Both the position numbers and the translations under genes were made by a program. Below the pieces are notes generated by a model. That model made no database searches. It worked only from the letters and a program-made list of their open reading frames with translations, and was not told the DNA's origin. From Gammaproteobacteria bacterium 39-13 (lineage in GTDB: Bacteria; Pseudomonadota; Gammaproteobacteria; Berkiellales; Berkiellaceae), in contig MKTN01000034.1 in the NCBI GenBank assembly GCA_001898235.1, positions 1 through 40,791 of the forward strand: a stretch of DNA of 40,791 bases, written 5' to 3'. Positions within the stretch are counted from its first letter, which is position 1, and the number at the start of each line of letters is the position of its first letter. Shown in pieces: positions 17,738 to 26,088 of this stretch.

Positions 17738-19606
17738 TCAATTTTTTAAATCTTTCCTTTTATTCGGCGCTGACGTATTAACTACATTTTCTCTTTTTTC
17801 TTCTTTGTCACTCGTTTTTGGAGAAAAGTGTACACTATAGCTACTTGCACTATTAAAAAAGGCCGTCAATGGACCATTTTTGATATTACCTTTTGATGTA
17901 GTTTTGGAAGAGGGAGTGGGAGGTGATATGATTCGAAAATTATTCTTACTTCCTGCCCTTTCTTTTGATGGAATGTATCCTATCTGAGGTACAAGCGATG
18001 TGATTGCAACTTTTTCTGCAGTTGATTTACCTAAAATACGCGAATTTTCTCTTGCTTTATCCATATCTTTCCAGTGTATCTGCATTGCAATATTCTTCAA
18101 AATTTTACTATTGTTGTCATTGTTGTTGAGCACGTCAAGAAAAGCACTAGTATCTATTACCTCTAGTTTTAATTCATTTTTTTCGAACTTGATTTTTGCA
18201 TAAGTATTGCCATTTGTATCGTTGAGAATTACATCAAAATTGTCAGTTTCTGGTGATGCTTTGATAAGTTTAAGAAGCTCTGCCGCTTGGTATTGAGGAT
18301 CAAAAGTGAATCGATACATTTCCTTTTTAAGATCTCTATATAATTCTCCCTTAAATGTTGCTTCTACATTGGCATTGGCTTTTGCCAAAAATTCACTAAA
18401 CTTTGCAAGGGATATAACCTCTATTTGATGTTTACCATCGGTCGTATCTATATAGCCCATAATATCTGGCTGCTGCCCTTTTGCCACATTGGTATCATAT
18501 AAGGTGGTACGCACTAAAGGAGGAATACTTGTCAATAAACGTGCGCTCGCAGAAGCATGCCCGCTGAGCAAACTGGGGGTGTGAACATGACGCCCTTTAT
18601 CTGCAGGACCACTTTTTTCGTCTAAGGCACGTAAATAAGCACGTCCAGGTACCAGACTGATATCATTCAAACAAGCAACTGCCGAGACTGTATGGCTATT
18701 TCCAGCGAGTAATTTTTTATGCCAGGACTCTAATGAAACGCAATCTAAGATAACATTCGGTCTTGTCTTCTTGGCTTCTATTCGATGTTGCACCAATTCT
18801 TTAATGGAGTAGGCGCTATCTTGAGTTCGAATAAAGATTTGATCTGTTATTATCTGATCATGCGTTTCATCTAAGCTGACGCCTCTATAATCATCCGTTG
18901 CTAAAACCACATAATCTAATTTTTCTTCTTCATTTAAAAATTGTCGAGTAATAGTACTTTTTCCGCTGCCAGCTGCGCCTAAAAAAGAATAATCATTATT
19001 GGTGCCGGCTTTATGTACGGATTTATATTTTAAATCAACATTATTCATCACTAATGGATACACAGATTGTAATTTTTCGCCCAATATATCGTGTGTTATT
19101 TTCTTTTTAACTCGTTCTATCTCTAGAGTGAGGAAGGCTTGTAATACTTTACTATTGTTGTCAGGATCTAAGTCAGGGTATTTTGTTTGCATGTTAAGAA
19201 GCGCATTTTTTGCTATCTCATCTTGATTGTTTTTTAAATGAAGGTTTATTTGGTTTTCAATTTTAATGAGAAAGTCAGGTTGGTTATCATTTACCCATAA
19301 GAAGATTTGTTGAGTTTTATCATTTAAATTTTCTGCTGATATTTTAAATTGTGTAATGAGATCGGCTGCAATATTTAATTTACAGGCATGAGACACCTGT
19401 GGGCAAATCACATCTGTGAGCCATTCTTCTTTAGTTACAAGCGCAAGTTCAATATATTGTTGTGGTGAAAGAGTACCATAACCAGATTGTAAAATACGAT
19501 TGTGTTTCAAATGCATCTCTCGGTCATATTGTGACCATTTAGAGACGCCCTTTAGCGTTACAATGTGTTGTTGCTCAAATTCAGGGTATTGTTTTTCTTC
19601 GCTCAT
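17738..19606 (-). CDS. Zeta-toxin-like P-loop kinase protein, candidate effector
   Basis: 622 residues. The first 200 are charged and helical, with no known domain. SFLGAAGSGKSTIT (residues 207-220) is a clear Walker A loop, followed by VVLATDDYRG (233-242), whose Asp-x-Tyr-Arg end recalls the zeta-toxin substrate site. NVILDCVSLE near 284-293 fits the next core strand. Zeta toxins phosphorylate UDP-N-acetylglucosamine in bacteria, and zeta-like domains also occur in type IV-secreted proteins. No antitoxin-like partner gene flanks it, which argues against a standard toxin-antitoxin pair. The C-terminal 90 residues are Ser/Lys/Asn-rich and look disordered. No signal peptide and no clear ribosome-binding site. 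Kinase activity and secretion are inferred. Confidence 0.7.
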   Translation of the reverse strand: MSEEKQYPEFEQQHIVTLKGVSKWSQYDREMHLKHNRILQSGYGTLSPQQYIELALVTKEEWLTDVICPQVSHACKLNIAADLITQFKISAENLNDKTQQIFLWVNDNQPDFLIKIENQINLHLKNNQDEIAKNALLNMQTKYPDLDPDNNSKVLQAFLTLEIERVKKKITHDILGEKLQSVYPLVMNNVDLKYKSVHKAGTNNDYSFLGAAGSGKSTITRQFLNEEEKLDYVVLATDDYRGVSLDETHDQIITDQIFIRTQDSAYSIKELVQHRIEAKKTRPNVILDCVSLESWHKKLLAGNSHTVSAVACLNDISLVPGRAYLRALDEKSGPADKGRHVHTPSLLSGHASASARLLTSIPPLVRTTLYDTNVAKGQQPDIMGYIDTTDGKHQIEVISLAKFSEFLAKANANVEATFKGELYRDLKKEMYRFTFDPQYQAAELLKLIKASPETDNFDVILNDTNGNTYAKIKFEKNELKLEVIDTSAFLDVLNNNDNNSKILKNIAMQIHWKDMDKARENSRILGKSTAEKVAITSLVPQIGYIPSKERAGSKNNFRIISPPTPSSKTTSKGNIKNGPLTAFFNSASSYSVHFSPKTSDKEEKRENVVNTSAPNKRKDLKN

Positions 19607-19836
19607 GCGGACTCATTTTTTTGTTCAGCTTAGGTACAAGGAAAAATCGTTTGTCATCTTAAAAAGTATAGAAAATCGCTCATGATGGTTTATTTTTATA
19701 GACAGCAAAGATATCAAGTTTGTTCCGCCTTACGTGGTTGCATTTGCACGTATTGGTAATGCTTTTCATTTGGAGATCAATGTGCTGTGTTAGGTTATAA
19801 AGTTACTAATGAACTCTTTTCCTTAAATATGGGTCT

Positions 19837-19842
19837 TATAAT
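19837..19842 (+). promoter_or_regulatory. Possible -10 box of the monooxygenase-ankyrin gene
   Basis: A perfect TATAAT lies 31 bases before the ATG at 19874; no good -35 element is seen at 16-18 bases upstream. AAGGA near 19860 is a good ribosome-binding site for that start. Confidence 0.45.
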
Positions 19843-19873
19843 GGAATATTAGCGCTTTGCAAAGGATATAGAA

Positions 19874-21928
19874 ATGTTAGAACCAGATCTCAATCAGCGT
19901 CCTATTGTTATCGCTGGAATGGGACCAGCTGGTTTAGCTTCAGCAATTGAACTGGCCAAAATGGGACATTCGCTCGTCGTCATTGAGCCACGTGAATCAT
20001 TTTCACGAATCATGGAGGTGAAGATTGATGCTGGTACTTTCCAGTTTCTTTTAGACTTAAGAGATCGAAACGATCCACTTGATCAAGAATTTTTTGAAAA
20101 AAAATTACGACGCGAACCTGATGCTCAAGAAATTAGATGTATTGCACAGTTAAAAGATATCCAGACGTTTTTAATACGAAAACTACAGCATCTTAGTGAA
20201 AAAAATAAAAAAAGCCAAAAGATAAGGATCCTAAGAGGGGGGTATAACATAACTGAGATCGATCCTTCAAACCAAATTTTGAAGCTTTACGATAAGCAAA
20301 AAGGGCTCCATGAGGAAATTTATTTTCGCGATTTTATTGCGGCAGATGGGGCCAAGCATTCCTCTGTAGCATTATTAAATGAAACGCAACCTGATCACAA
20401 AAAAATCCATTACAACAAAATGAATTATCAACCGCGTCAGGGAGCATCTGGTACGGTTTCTTTACATTTAAAAAAAGGTGTGCCAGTTAGAAGAGGAAAT
20501 TACAAATTTGAGCCGAAGCATTTTGCAAGATTGCAAGAGCTCGGTTGGGATAAACCTTATTTCCCAAGATTTTATACTTTTTCAAACAATCCTGATGCAA
20601 AGAAGCGGCTGAGATATTTTATTTCGGGAGAAATTCCTGATCGTATTTTGCAAATGTCAGATCAGCATCTTCAACGAGAAGCATTAGAGGAATGGGGTCA
20701 ATTCCTGATGTTTGTTCGATATGGGTACCATAAAGATGATTTGAAAATTGTTGCAAAAAATGTAGAGAGAAAAGAGCCAGAGCGCGAACGAAAAGTGAGA
20801 GAAAAGAATAAATTGGTTTCTACTGCATTTAATTTGGAATTGTATTGTGCTGATCAGTCTGCGGTGACATTAGGTCAAGGAGGAGCTTTTATTCTTGCAG
20901 GAGATAACTATAAAAACGCCAATTTTTTCTACGTTCATGGTACTGATGATGCGGTAAAGGATGCAAAAGAAATAGCAGAAAATTTTCGAAAAAATAAACA
21001 GCATAGCTTTGATGTTGACGATTATGATCAATATCAAAAGAAACAAGTGGCACAGTTAAATTTATGGATGAAACAAGATAAAAAGAAATTTCATGAAGGT
21101 GAAATGCAGGATAAATTACATAAAGATCTTAAAGCGGTTGCGCATTTTCTTAAAAAAATGGATAACCCACGATATGAAGAACTATCAAAGGAAATTAGAG
21201 CCCTAAGAAAAACAAAAATGACGGAACAGAAGATATATTTTAAGATATATCAAAACATGAATAAACTTTTTGATTTTATTGAGGGAGATCTTAAAAAGAT
21301 TCAACCAAATACAACTAAAGGAAAAGAAAAGGAATTTACGGATGAAAATCAAGATTTGCAGCAGTTACACTCTTTAAAAGAAAAGGTGTTTTCTCATTTT
21401 AGAGATTTTTTTACCTTAAAAGAAACCAACAGGCTTTTGTCGCATTATGAAAATAAAGAGCTAATATCGCTAGATTTATTTTCTAAATTAAATGCTAATA
21501 AATTACACCAAGTAGATGATCATGGCAGAACAATTGTTATGCATGCCATTATGATGGGGGTTGAAAGTGAATTATTGTTGAAGATTTTAAAGCGGGACAA
21601 GCATATTATCAATCACCAAGATGCTAATGGAAATACCGCATTAACCTATGCAATTTTAAACAATCGAGAAGATATTGTTTCTGTGTTATTGTCATATGGT
21701 GCAAAAGTAGATGATAAAACGAGAACCTTAGCAAAATCTTATCCAGCGATTGCTGTTTTATTACCAAAAGAACAAGAACAAGAACAACAACAAGAAAAGA
21801 AACGAGGATCAGAAAGAAAAGAAATACTACCTGCTCATAGAACTCATCGCAGTCTTCAGAAGGAGGGATTAAAGCATCCTCTTTCTGCTCAACATAAACC
21901 TCATTCTACGAAAAAGAAAACAAAATAA
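19874..21928 (+). CDS. FAD monooxygenase-like protein with C-terminal ankyrin repeats
   Basis: 684 residues. The N-terminus is a Rossmann FAD site, IVIAGMGPAGLASAIELAKM with GxGxxG at 15-20, followed by VVIEPR ending the second strand. FILAGDNYKNANFFYVHG near 337-354 looks like the second FAD motif (GD). Residues 400-540 are charged and helical. Two ankyrin repeats follow at about 544-620 (HGRTIVMHAIMMG and NGNTALTYAILNNREDIVSV). The tail is Gln/Glu/Lys-rich and disordered. This order, flavin hydroxylase then protein-binding module, resembles eukaryotic MICAL-type enzymes in broad outline only. The fusion suggests a protein substrate, perhaps in a host. It is convergent with terC, 12 bp apart. 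Confidence 0.75.
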   Translation: MLEPDLNQRPIVIAGMGPAGLASAIELAKMGHSLVVIEPRESFSRIMEVKIDAGTFQFLLDLRDRNDPLDQEFFEKKLRREPDAQEIRCIAQLKDIQTFLIRKLQHLSEKNKKSQKIRILRGGYNITEIDPSNQILKLYDKQKGLHEEIYFRDFIAADGAKHSSVALLNETQPDHKKIHYNKMNYQPRQGASGTVSLHLKKGVPVRRGNYKFEPKHFARLQELGWDKPYFPRFYTFSNNPDAKKRLRYFISGEIPDRILQMSDQHLQREALEEWGQFLMFVRYGYHKDDLKIVAKNVERKEPERERKVREKNKLVSTAFNLELYCADQSAVTLGQGGAFILAGDNYKNANFFYVHGTDDAVKDAKEIAENFRKNKQHSFDVDDYDQYQKKQVAQLNLWMKQDKKKFHEGEMQDKLHKDLKAVAHFLKKMDNPRYEELSKEIRALRKTKMTEQKIYFKIYQNMNKLFDFIEGDLKKIQPNTTKGKEKEFTDENQDLQQLHSLKEKVFSHFRDFFTLKETNRLLSHYENKELISLDLFSKLNANKLHQVDDHGRTIVMHAIMMGVESELLLKILKRDKHIINHQDANGNTALTYAILNNREDIVSVLLSYGAKVDDKTRTLAKSYPAIAVLLPKEQEQEQQQEKKRGSERKEILPAHRTHRSLQKEGLKHPLSAQHKPHSTKKKTK

Positions 21929-21940
21929 GATATTGCAATC

Positions 21941-22675
21941 CTACGACGCTTTCTTTTTCCCTTTATTTCTTAGACGTAAATTGAGCATCTCAACAACCAC
22001 AGTATAAGCCATTGCAAAATAGATATACCCTTTAGGAATATGCATGTCGAGACCTTCCCCAAGTAGGGCGACGCCGATTAAAATTAAAAAACTTAAGGCA
22101 AGCATTTTAACAGTGGGGTGGTTATCAACAAAATCCCCGATAGATTTCGCTGCTGCCATCATCACGATAACGGCGATAATAATGGCTATTACCATAATAG
22201 ATAATTGGTTGGCAAGACCGACCGCTGTAATGACAGAATCTAAGGAGAAGACAATATCCATGATGGCAATTTGGATGACAATGCTTGCAAAATTTGCTTT
22301 GTAGTTTACCCGCCTAATGGCATCTTCTTCTGTTGCATCGCCTTCGAGGCTTTGATGAATTTCGTGGGTGCTTTTGGCAATAAGGAATAACCCACCGGCA
22401 ATGAGGATGATGTCACGACCTGAGATTTCCATTGAAAAAATTGTAAATAAAGGAGCCGTGAGATGCATTATCCAGACTAAAGAAAAGAGTAAAAGAAGTC
22501 GCGTGCCCATGGCTAGGGCGAGTCCAATTATTCGACCTGATTGTCTTTGTCTTTCCGGTAATCGCCCAACAAGTATGGTAAGCATAATAATGTTATCAAT
22601 ACCCAGCACGATTTCTAATGAGGTGAGGGTAAGTAAAGCTATCCAAGCTTGTGGTTCGGTTATCCAAGTCATCAT
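21941..22675 (-). CDS. TerC/YgdQ-family integral membrane protein
   Basis: 244 residues with seven or so hydrophobic segments. The family motif SLEIVLGIDNIIML (about 19-32) carries the conserved Glu and Asp in the membrane. A second matching half appears as IMDIVFSLDSVITAVGL near 138-154, the repeated DxxFSLDS-type motif of this family. These proteins are linked to metal (manganese, tellurite) handling and metalation of exported proteins. The length fits E. coli YgdQ (about 237). No tellurite-resistance neighbours are present, so a general metal-export role is more likely than tellurite resistance. Confidence 0.88.
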   Translation of the reverse strand: MMTWITEPQAWIALLTLTSLEIVLGIDNIIMLTILVGRLPERQRQSGRIIGLALAMGTRLLLLFSLVWIMHLTAPLFTIFSMEISGRDIILIAGGLFLIAKSTHEIHQSLEGDATEEDAIRRVNYKANFASIVIQIAIMDIVFSLDSVITAVGLANQLSIMVIAIIIAVIVMMAAAKSIGDFVDNHPTVKMLALSFLILIGVALLGEGLDMHIPKGYIYFAMAYTVVVEMLNLRLRNKGKKKAS

Positions 22676-22853
22676 TATTTTTATTCAGCTCTTTATCCGT
22701 GTAGGAGGTATCAGCGGATCCTTTCGAGATTGGGATCGTCGTAGGCATTTGTGCGCCACTCAAATTCCTTTATACCTAATTCTACGCTGTTTAGTAAATC
22801 ACTCTGTTGGACGATATTACCCTTCGGGGAACGAGTTTGTTTCAGAGGGCAAT

Positions 22854-23216
22854 ATGATGATTAAAAAGGTACTCGTTATTTTTACAGGATGTCTGTTTTA
22901 TTCTGTTAACGCGTTAGCCGACTCTCAAATGTTCAGACATTATAGAGCTAACAACGACTCTAGAGATTATAGAACCAATGAGGGGGAATACAATGAATAC
23001 CTCAATCGAGGTTATGACATCCAACCGAATAGACCTGGCGTTTGGGTGCAAGGTTGTAGGACAGATGACTATTATTGCATGGCGCAGTTAGAAAAAACGA
23101 CTTTCCAAGCGACCATTGATAGAACTGAGCCAAGTGTTTTACAAGATCATGGTCCTGGGCATACTACGCGTAGTGGTAGTGGAATGAGAAGTAATAACAA
23201 TCATGCACATGATTAA
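22854..23216 (+). CDS. Small secreted protein (120 aa)
   Basis: Not recognised. The start is ATG at 22854 or the next codon, after AGAGGG at good spacing. An upstream extension of the frame is only antisense to terC and is rejected. The first 22 residues form a signal peptide (basic MMIKK, hydrophobic core, then NALA before Asp). The mature part of about 98 residues is rich in Arg, Asn, Tyr and Asp. It has one pair of cysteines near residues 62 and 70 (GCRTDDYYC) that could form a disulfide in the periplasm. The C-terminus is His/Gly/Ser-rich and probably disordered. A strong terminator follows. Confidence 0.75.
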   Translation: MMIKKVLVIFTGCLFYSVNALADSQMFRHYRANNDSRDYRTNEGEYNEYLNRGYDIQPNRPGVWVQGCRTDDYYCMAQLEKTTFQATIDRTEPSVLQDHGPGHTTRSGSGMRSNNNHAHD

Positions 23217-23223
23217 TCTAGTG

Positions 23224-23254
23224 AAAAAAAAGGCCTCTTAAGAGGCCTTTTTTT
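23224..23254. terminator. Bidirectional terminator
   Basis: An 18-bp perfect palindrome (23231-23248, AGGCCTCTT/AAGAGGCCT) flanked by a run of A on the left and a run of T on the right. It serves both the secreted-protein gene (+) and uraA (-). Confidence 0.92.
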
Positions 23255-24524
23255 ATGATGCCAGCGCTGCTGTTTTAGACTCTTTGTTTGGTTCGGGTAA
23301 GAGAAGATTCAATAACACACCGATTAAACCGCCTAAACCTATTCCACTGATAGCAAAATTACCTGCACCCAGGGTTAAGCCACCGACGGGGATAACGAGC
23401 ACAATGCCGACGATAGTCATATTGCGTGGGCTCATGAGATCTTGCTGACCTTGCATCAAGAGATGAAGCCCCGTTACGGTAATCGCACCAAATAAAAGGA
23501 TAAGCACTCCACCCATGACAGGAGAAGGGATGGTTTGTAAAAATACACCCACTTTTCCAACGAACGCCAATAAAATAGCGACTATGCTGGCCCAGGTCAT
23601 AATACCGGGGTTATAGGTTTTGGTGATGGCAACACCTGCAGTCACTTCAGCATAGGTAATGCTAGGAGGTCCGCCCATGGAAGATGCTACCATTGTTGCC
23701 ACGCCATCGCCTAAGAGACTTCTGTGTAGTCCGGGATAACGTACATAATTACGTCTTGTAATACCGCCAATAGCAACCACATCACCGATATGTTCAATTG
23801 CAGAAACCGCTGCAATAGGGATCATCAATAAGGCTGCCTGCCAATTTACGCTTGGTAAGGTAAAATTGGGCATTACAAACCAGGTAGCTTGTTGCACTTT
23901 TGTAAAATCAACGACGCCTAGCCATAAGCTTGTAATGTAACCGACAACGATACCGACCAAAATTGGGATCAATTGGACTCGACCTTTGCCAAAAAGTCGT
24001 GTCAAAATCGTTGCCGTTAATGCGAGTCCTGAAATAATAAGAGCAGTATGTTCTTCAATGAGGACAACTTTACCGTCTCCCGTTTTCCCCATAGCCATGT
24101 TAATTGCCACAGGCGCGAGCACAAGGCCAATGTTCATAATAATGGGGCCTGTGATAAGCGTAGGGAATAAACGATTGACGAATTCTTGGCTACGAACGTA
24201 GACAAGCAAACTCATGAGAAAGTAGACCACACCGCATGCGGCAAGTCCAAAGAGTGTTGCAGGAAGCCCCCACGTCTGAATGCCGTAAATGGTTGCAGGA
24301 ACGAAAGCAAATGAAGAGCCAAGAAATACTGGGATTTGGCCTTTAGTTAAAAATTGGAATATTAATGTTCCTAATCCCGCGGTTAATAAAGCAACGCTGG
24401 GATCCATGCCGGTTAAGAGGGGAACCATGACGGTGGCGCCAAAAGCAATGAAAAGTGTTTGCGCACCTAGTAAACAATCAGACAATTTAAAAGAATAATC
24501 TTGAGGGTAAATGGGCTTATTCAT
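23253..24524 (-). CDS. uraA: UraA-type uracil/xanthine permease (NCS2 family)
   Basis: 423 residues, nearly the length of E. coli UraA (429), with about 12-14 hydrophobic segments. Family blocks include QTLFIAFGATVMVPLLTGMD near 22-41, FLGSSFAFVPA near 67-77 and AAVSAIEHIGDVVAIGGITR near 237-256; the Glu of the last block is the known substrate-site acid of NCS2 carriers. It imports uracil, or possibly another nucleobase, by proton symport across the inner membrane. Its leader on the minus strand contains a 12-bp stem-loop (24666-24700). No pyrimidine-salvage gene such as upp is next to it. Confidence 0.92.
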   Translation of the reverse strand: MNKPIYPQDYSFKLSDCLLGAQTLFIAFGATVMVPLLTGMDPSVALLTAGLGTLIFQFLTKGQIPVFLGSSFAFVPATIYGIQTWGLPATLFGLAACGVVYFLMSLLVYVRSQEFVNRLFPTLITGPIIMNIGLVLAPVAINMAMGKTGDGKVVLIEEHTALIISGLALTATILTRLFGKGRVQLIPILVGIVVGYITSLWLGVVDFTKVQQATWFVMPNFTLPSVNWQAALLMIPIAAVSAIEHIGDVVAIGGITRRNYVRYPGLHRSLLGDGVATMVASSMGGPPSITYAEVTAGVAITKTYNPGIMTWASIVAILLAFVGKVGVFLQTIPSPVMGGVLILLFGAITVTGLHLLMQGQQDLMSPRNMTIVGIVLVIPVGGLTLGAGNFAISGIGLGGLIGVLLNLLLPEPNKESKTAALAS

Positions 24525-24665
24525 AGGGGCACTGTCACCGTGATTACCTGAGATGGTTAGTAAGTTAACATAAGCGTGGACTCTGTACTACGAGCAAGCG
24601 ACGCATGCTTAGGACGCAAATGATAAACGGTGTAAGTCGTAAAAGCTATGGCAAGAGAGGGATTT

Positions 24666-24736
24666 CCAAGGAGAATCCTCGAAAAGAAGATTTTCCTTGG
24701 GTGTATGTACGCATATTTAATGGATATTAAATATGC
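24666..24736 (-). promoter_or_regulatory. Two tandem stem-loops between the M50 protease gene and uraA
   Basis: Stem one: GCATATTTAAT (24711-24721) with ATTAAATATGC (24726-24736), perfect 11-bp arms, loop of four, overlapping the protease stop codon. Stem two: CCAAGGAGAATC (24666-24677) with GATTTTCCTTGG (24689-24700), 11 of 12 pairs plus one G-T. Neither is followed by a U-run on the minus strand, so they are not simple terminators. Confidence 0.65.
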
Positions 24737-25367
24737 CTAGTAATAATTTTTGAAGAAAACTCACGCCGGGCATCATTATCTGTGAAAGCAATCCAGTCAT
24801 AATAAGTATCAGGATAATGAAGATCCCAAATGGGGCAATTTTATTGAAGCGCTCATCCCATGGAGCAGGAAGAAGGTAGTTAATGAAACGACTACCATCT
24901 AAAGGAGGAATGGGGATTAAGTTTAATACCATTAATACAAGGTTGATACCTACGCCCGCAAGGCACATCAGCTTTAGGGCCACAATCATGTCGCTCGGAC
25001 CTAATAAAAGACTTACTTTAAATAGTCCCATCCAAGCGATCGCCATTAAGAAATTGGAGGTTGGGCCTGCAAGTGCTACTAAGGCAAAGTCACGTTTGGG
25101 GTGTCGTAACCTATTTGGATTAACAGGAACAGGTTTTGCCCAGCCAAAGACAAACCCAGTTGTAACCATCAGTAATAGTGGAATAATAATTGTTCCAAGC
25201 GGATCAATGTGTTTCAGTGGATTGAGAGTTACCCGACCTAAGACATAGGCTGTATCGTCGCCAAGCTTATGTGCGACAAATCCGTGTGCTGCTTCATGTA
25301 AGGTGACCGCGAAGAGGATAGGGAGGATCCAAACAGCCACTTGTTGGACGATAGTTAGTTGTTCCAC
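24717..25367 (-). CDS. Site-2-protease-family (M50) membrane metalloprotease
   Basis: 216 residues with about five hydrophobic segments. HEAAH at 24-28 is the zinc-binding HExxH motif within the first half of the protein, and NLIPIPPLDGSRFINYLLP near 163-181 supplies the third zinc ligand (Asp of LDG). These are the two hallmarks of the compact S2P group (YwhC-like), which lacks PDZ domains. The substrate is unknown. The start is GTG at 25365-25367, five bases after AAAGGGA. The previous gene ends only 10 bp upstream, so both are in one operon with the DOT1-like methyltransferase and the ankyrin gene. Confidence 0.88.
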   Translation of the reverse strand: MEQLTIVQQVAVWILPILFAVTLHEAAHGFVAHKLGDDTAYVLGRVTLNPLKHIDPLGTIIIPLLLMVTTGFVFGWAKPVPVNPNRLRHPKRDFALVALAGPTSNFLMAIAWMGLFKVSLLLGPSDMIVALKLMCLAGVGINLVLMVLNLIPIPPLDGSRFINYLLPAPWDERFNKIAPFGIFIILILIMTGLLSQIMMPGVSFLQKLLLGIFNIH

Positions 25368-25377
25368 GTTATTCCCT

Positions 25378-26079
25378 TTAAATGATTTTTTCGTAAATAT
25401 AGGTGGAGGTGAGGCCCCAGCTCATTAATTCCATTCCTTGGTATGTTTTGGTAAAGGTGGGGGACGGTAATGTTTTTGAAGTAATAATAATTTTTGCCCC
25501 ACGTTTTAATTGTACCAGTTTGTATAAAATTTGCTCCCAAGTATTCGCCGAATAAGCCGTAGCGTTAATAAAGATAATATCCGCATCGGAAAAGTTCTGA
25601 TTTAAAAGATTATCACATATAAAGGAGAGGCCAAAGCGCTTTGCATCTAAGGTTTCCTTTTCGAGATATTCAAACAATTTTTGTTCTGCTATAGCATGTA
25701 ATGCAGGAACAAGCTCAATGCCCTTCACGACTAACGTGGGGTGCTTTAATTTAACAGCCAGAGCCGTCTTACCGCTGCCAGAGCCGAGATCGTAAAATAA
25801 TCCTTGACCTGATGGTTTAACGATATCCATTAAATCTAATAATGCACAGGTATCAATTTCTCCGTAATGCAGATCACTGGTAGGAACTTTAATGTGTTGA
25901 CGTGCTTCTTTCGATATTTGAAAAGGATTAACATCGGCAAATAAAGCATTGAGCGTTTTCAATATTTGAGTATATTTTTTTTTGCGGCGCCAGTTAAGAA
26001 ATATTTTTTTAACAATAGGGAAAAACATTAGCAGACTAATGAATAAGGCGAAAAGATAAAGAATGTCTGCAGTGCTCAT
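25378..26079 (-). CDS. DOT1-like class I methyltransferase with N-terminal membrane anchor
   Basis: 233 residues. An N-terminal hydrophobic helix (about 7-24) is followed by a Lys/Arg-rich stop (NWRRKKK). The catalytic part begins with YGEIDTCALLDLMD. Motif I follows as FYDLGSGSGKTALAVKL, then VKGIELVPALHAIAEQKL, then DADIIFINATAYSANTWEQI and IIITSKTLP. The order YGE, DLGSGxG, GIE...A..Q, and the D-x-x-x-x-N strand is that of DOT1-type lysine methyltransferases and their bacterial relatives. The target is unknown. It lies 9 bp after the AnkH-like gene and 10 bp before the protease gene. A eukaryotic-like role is possible; a routine bacterial role is not excluded. Confidence 0.7.
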   Translation of the reverse strand: MSTADILYLFALFISLLMFFPIVKKIFLNWRRKKKYTQILKTLNALFADVNPFQISKEARQHIKVPTSDLHYGEIDTCALLDLMDIVKPSGQGLFYDLGSGSGKTALAVKLKHPTLVVKGIELVPALHAIAEQKLFEYLEKETLDAKRFGLSFICDNLLNQNFSDADIIFINATAYSANTWEQILYKLVQLKRGAKIIITSKTLPSPTFTKTYQGMELMSWGLTSTYIYEKII

Positions 26080-26088
26080 AACTATTAC

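Noticed and set aside
17738..19606. Classical toxin-antitoxin pair
   Set aside because: The zeta-like domain is embedded in a large protein, and neither neighbour resembles an antitoxin.
22368..22853. Long N-terminal extension of the small secreted protein frame
   Set aside because: It is antisense to terC, and would bury a clear signal peptide and ribosome-binding site.
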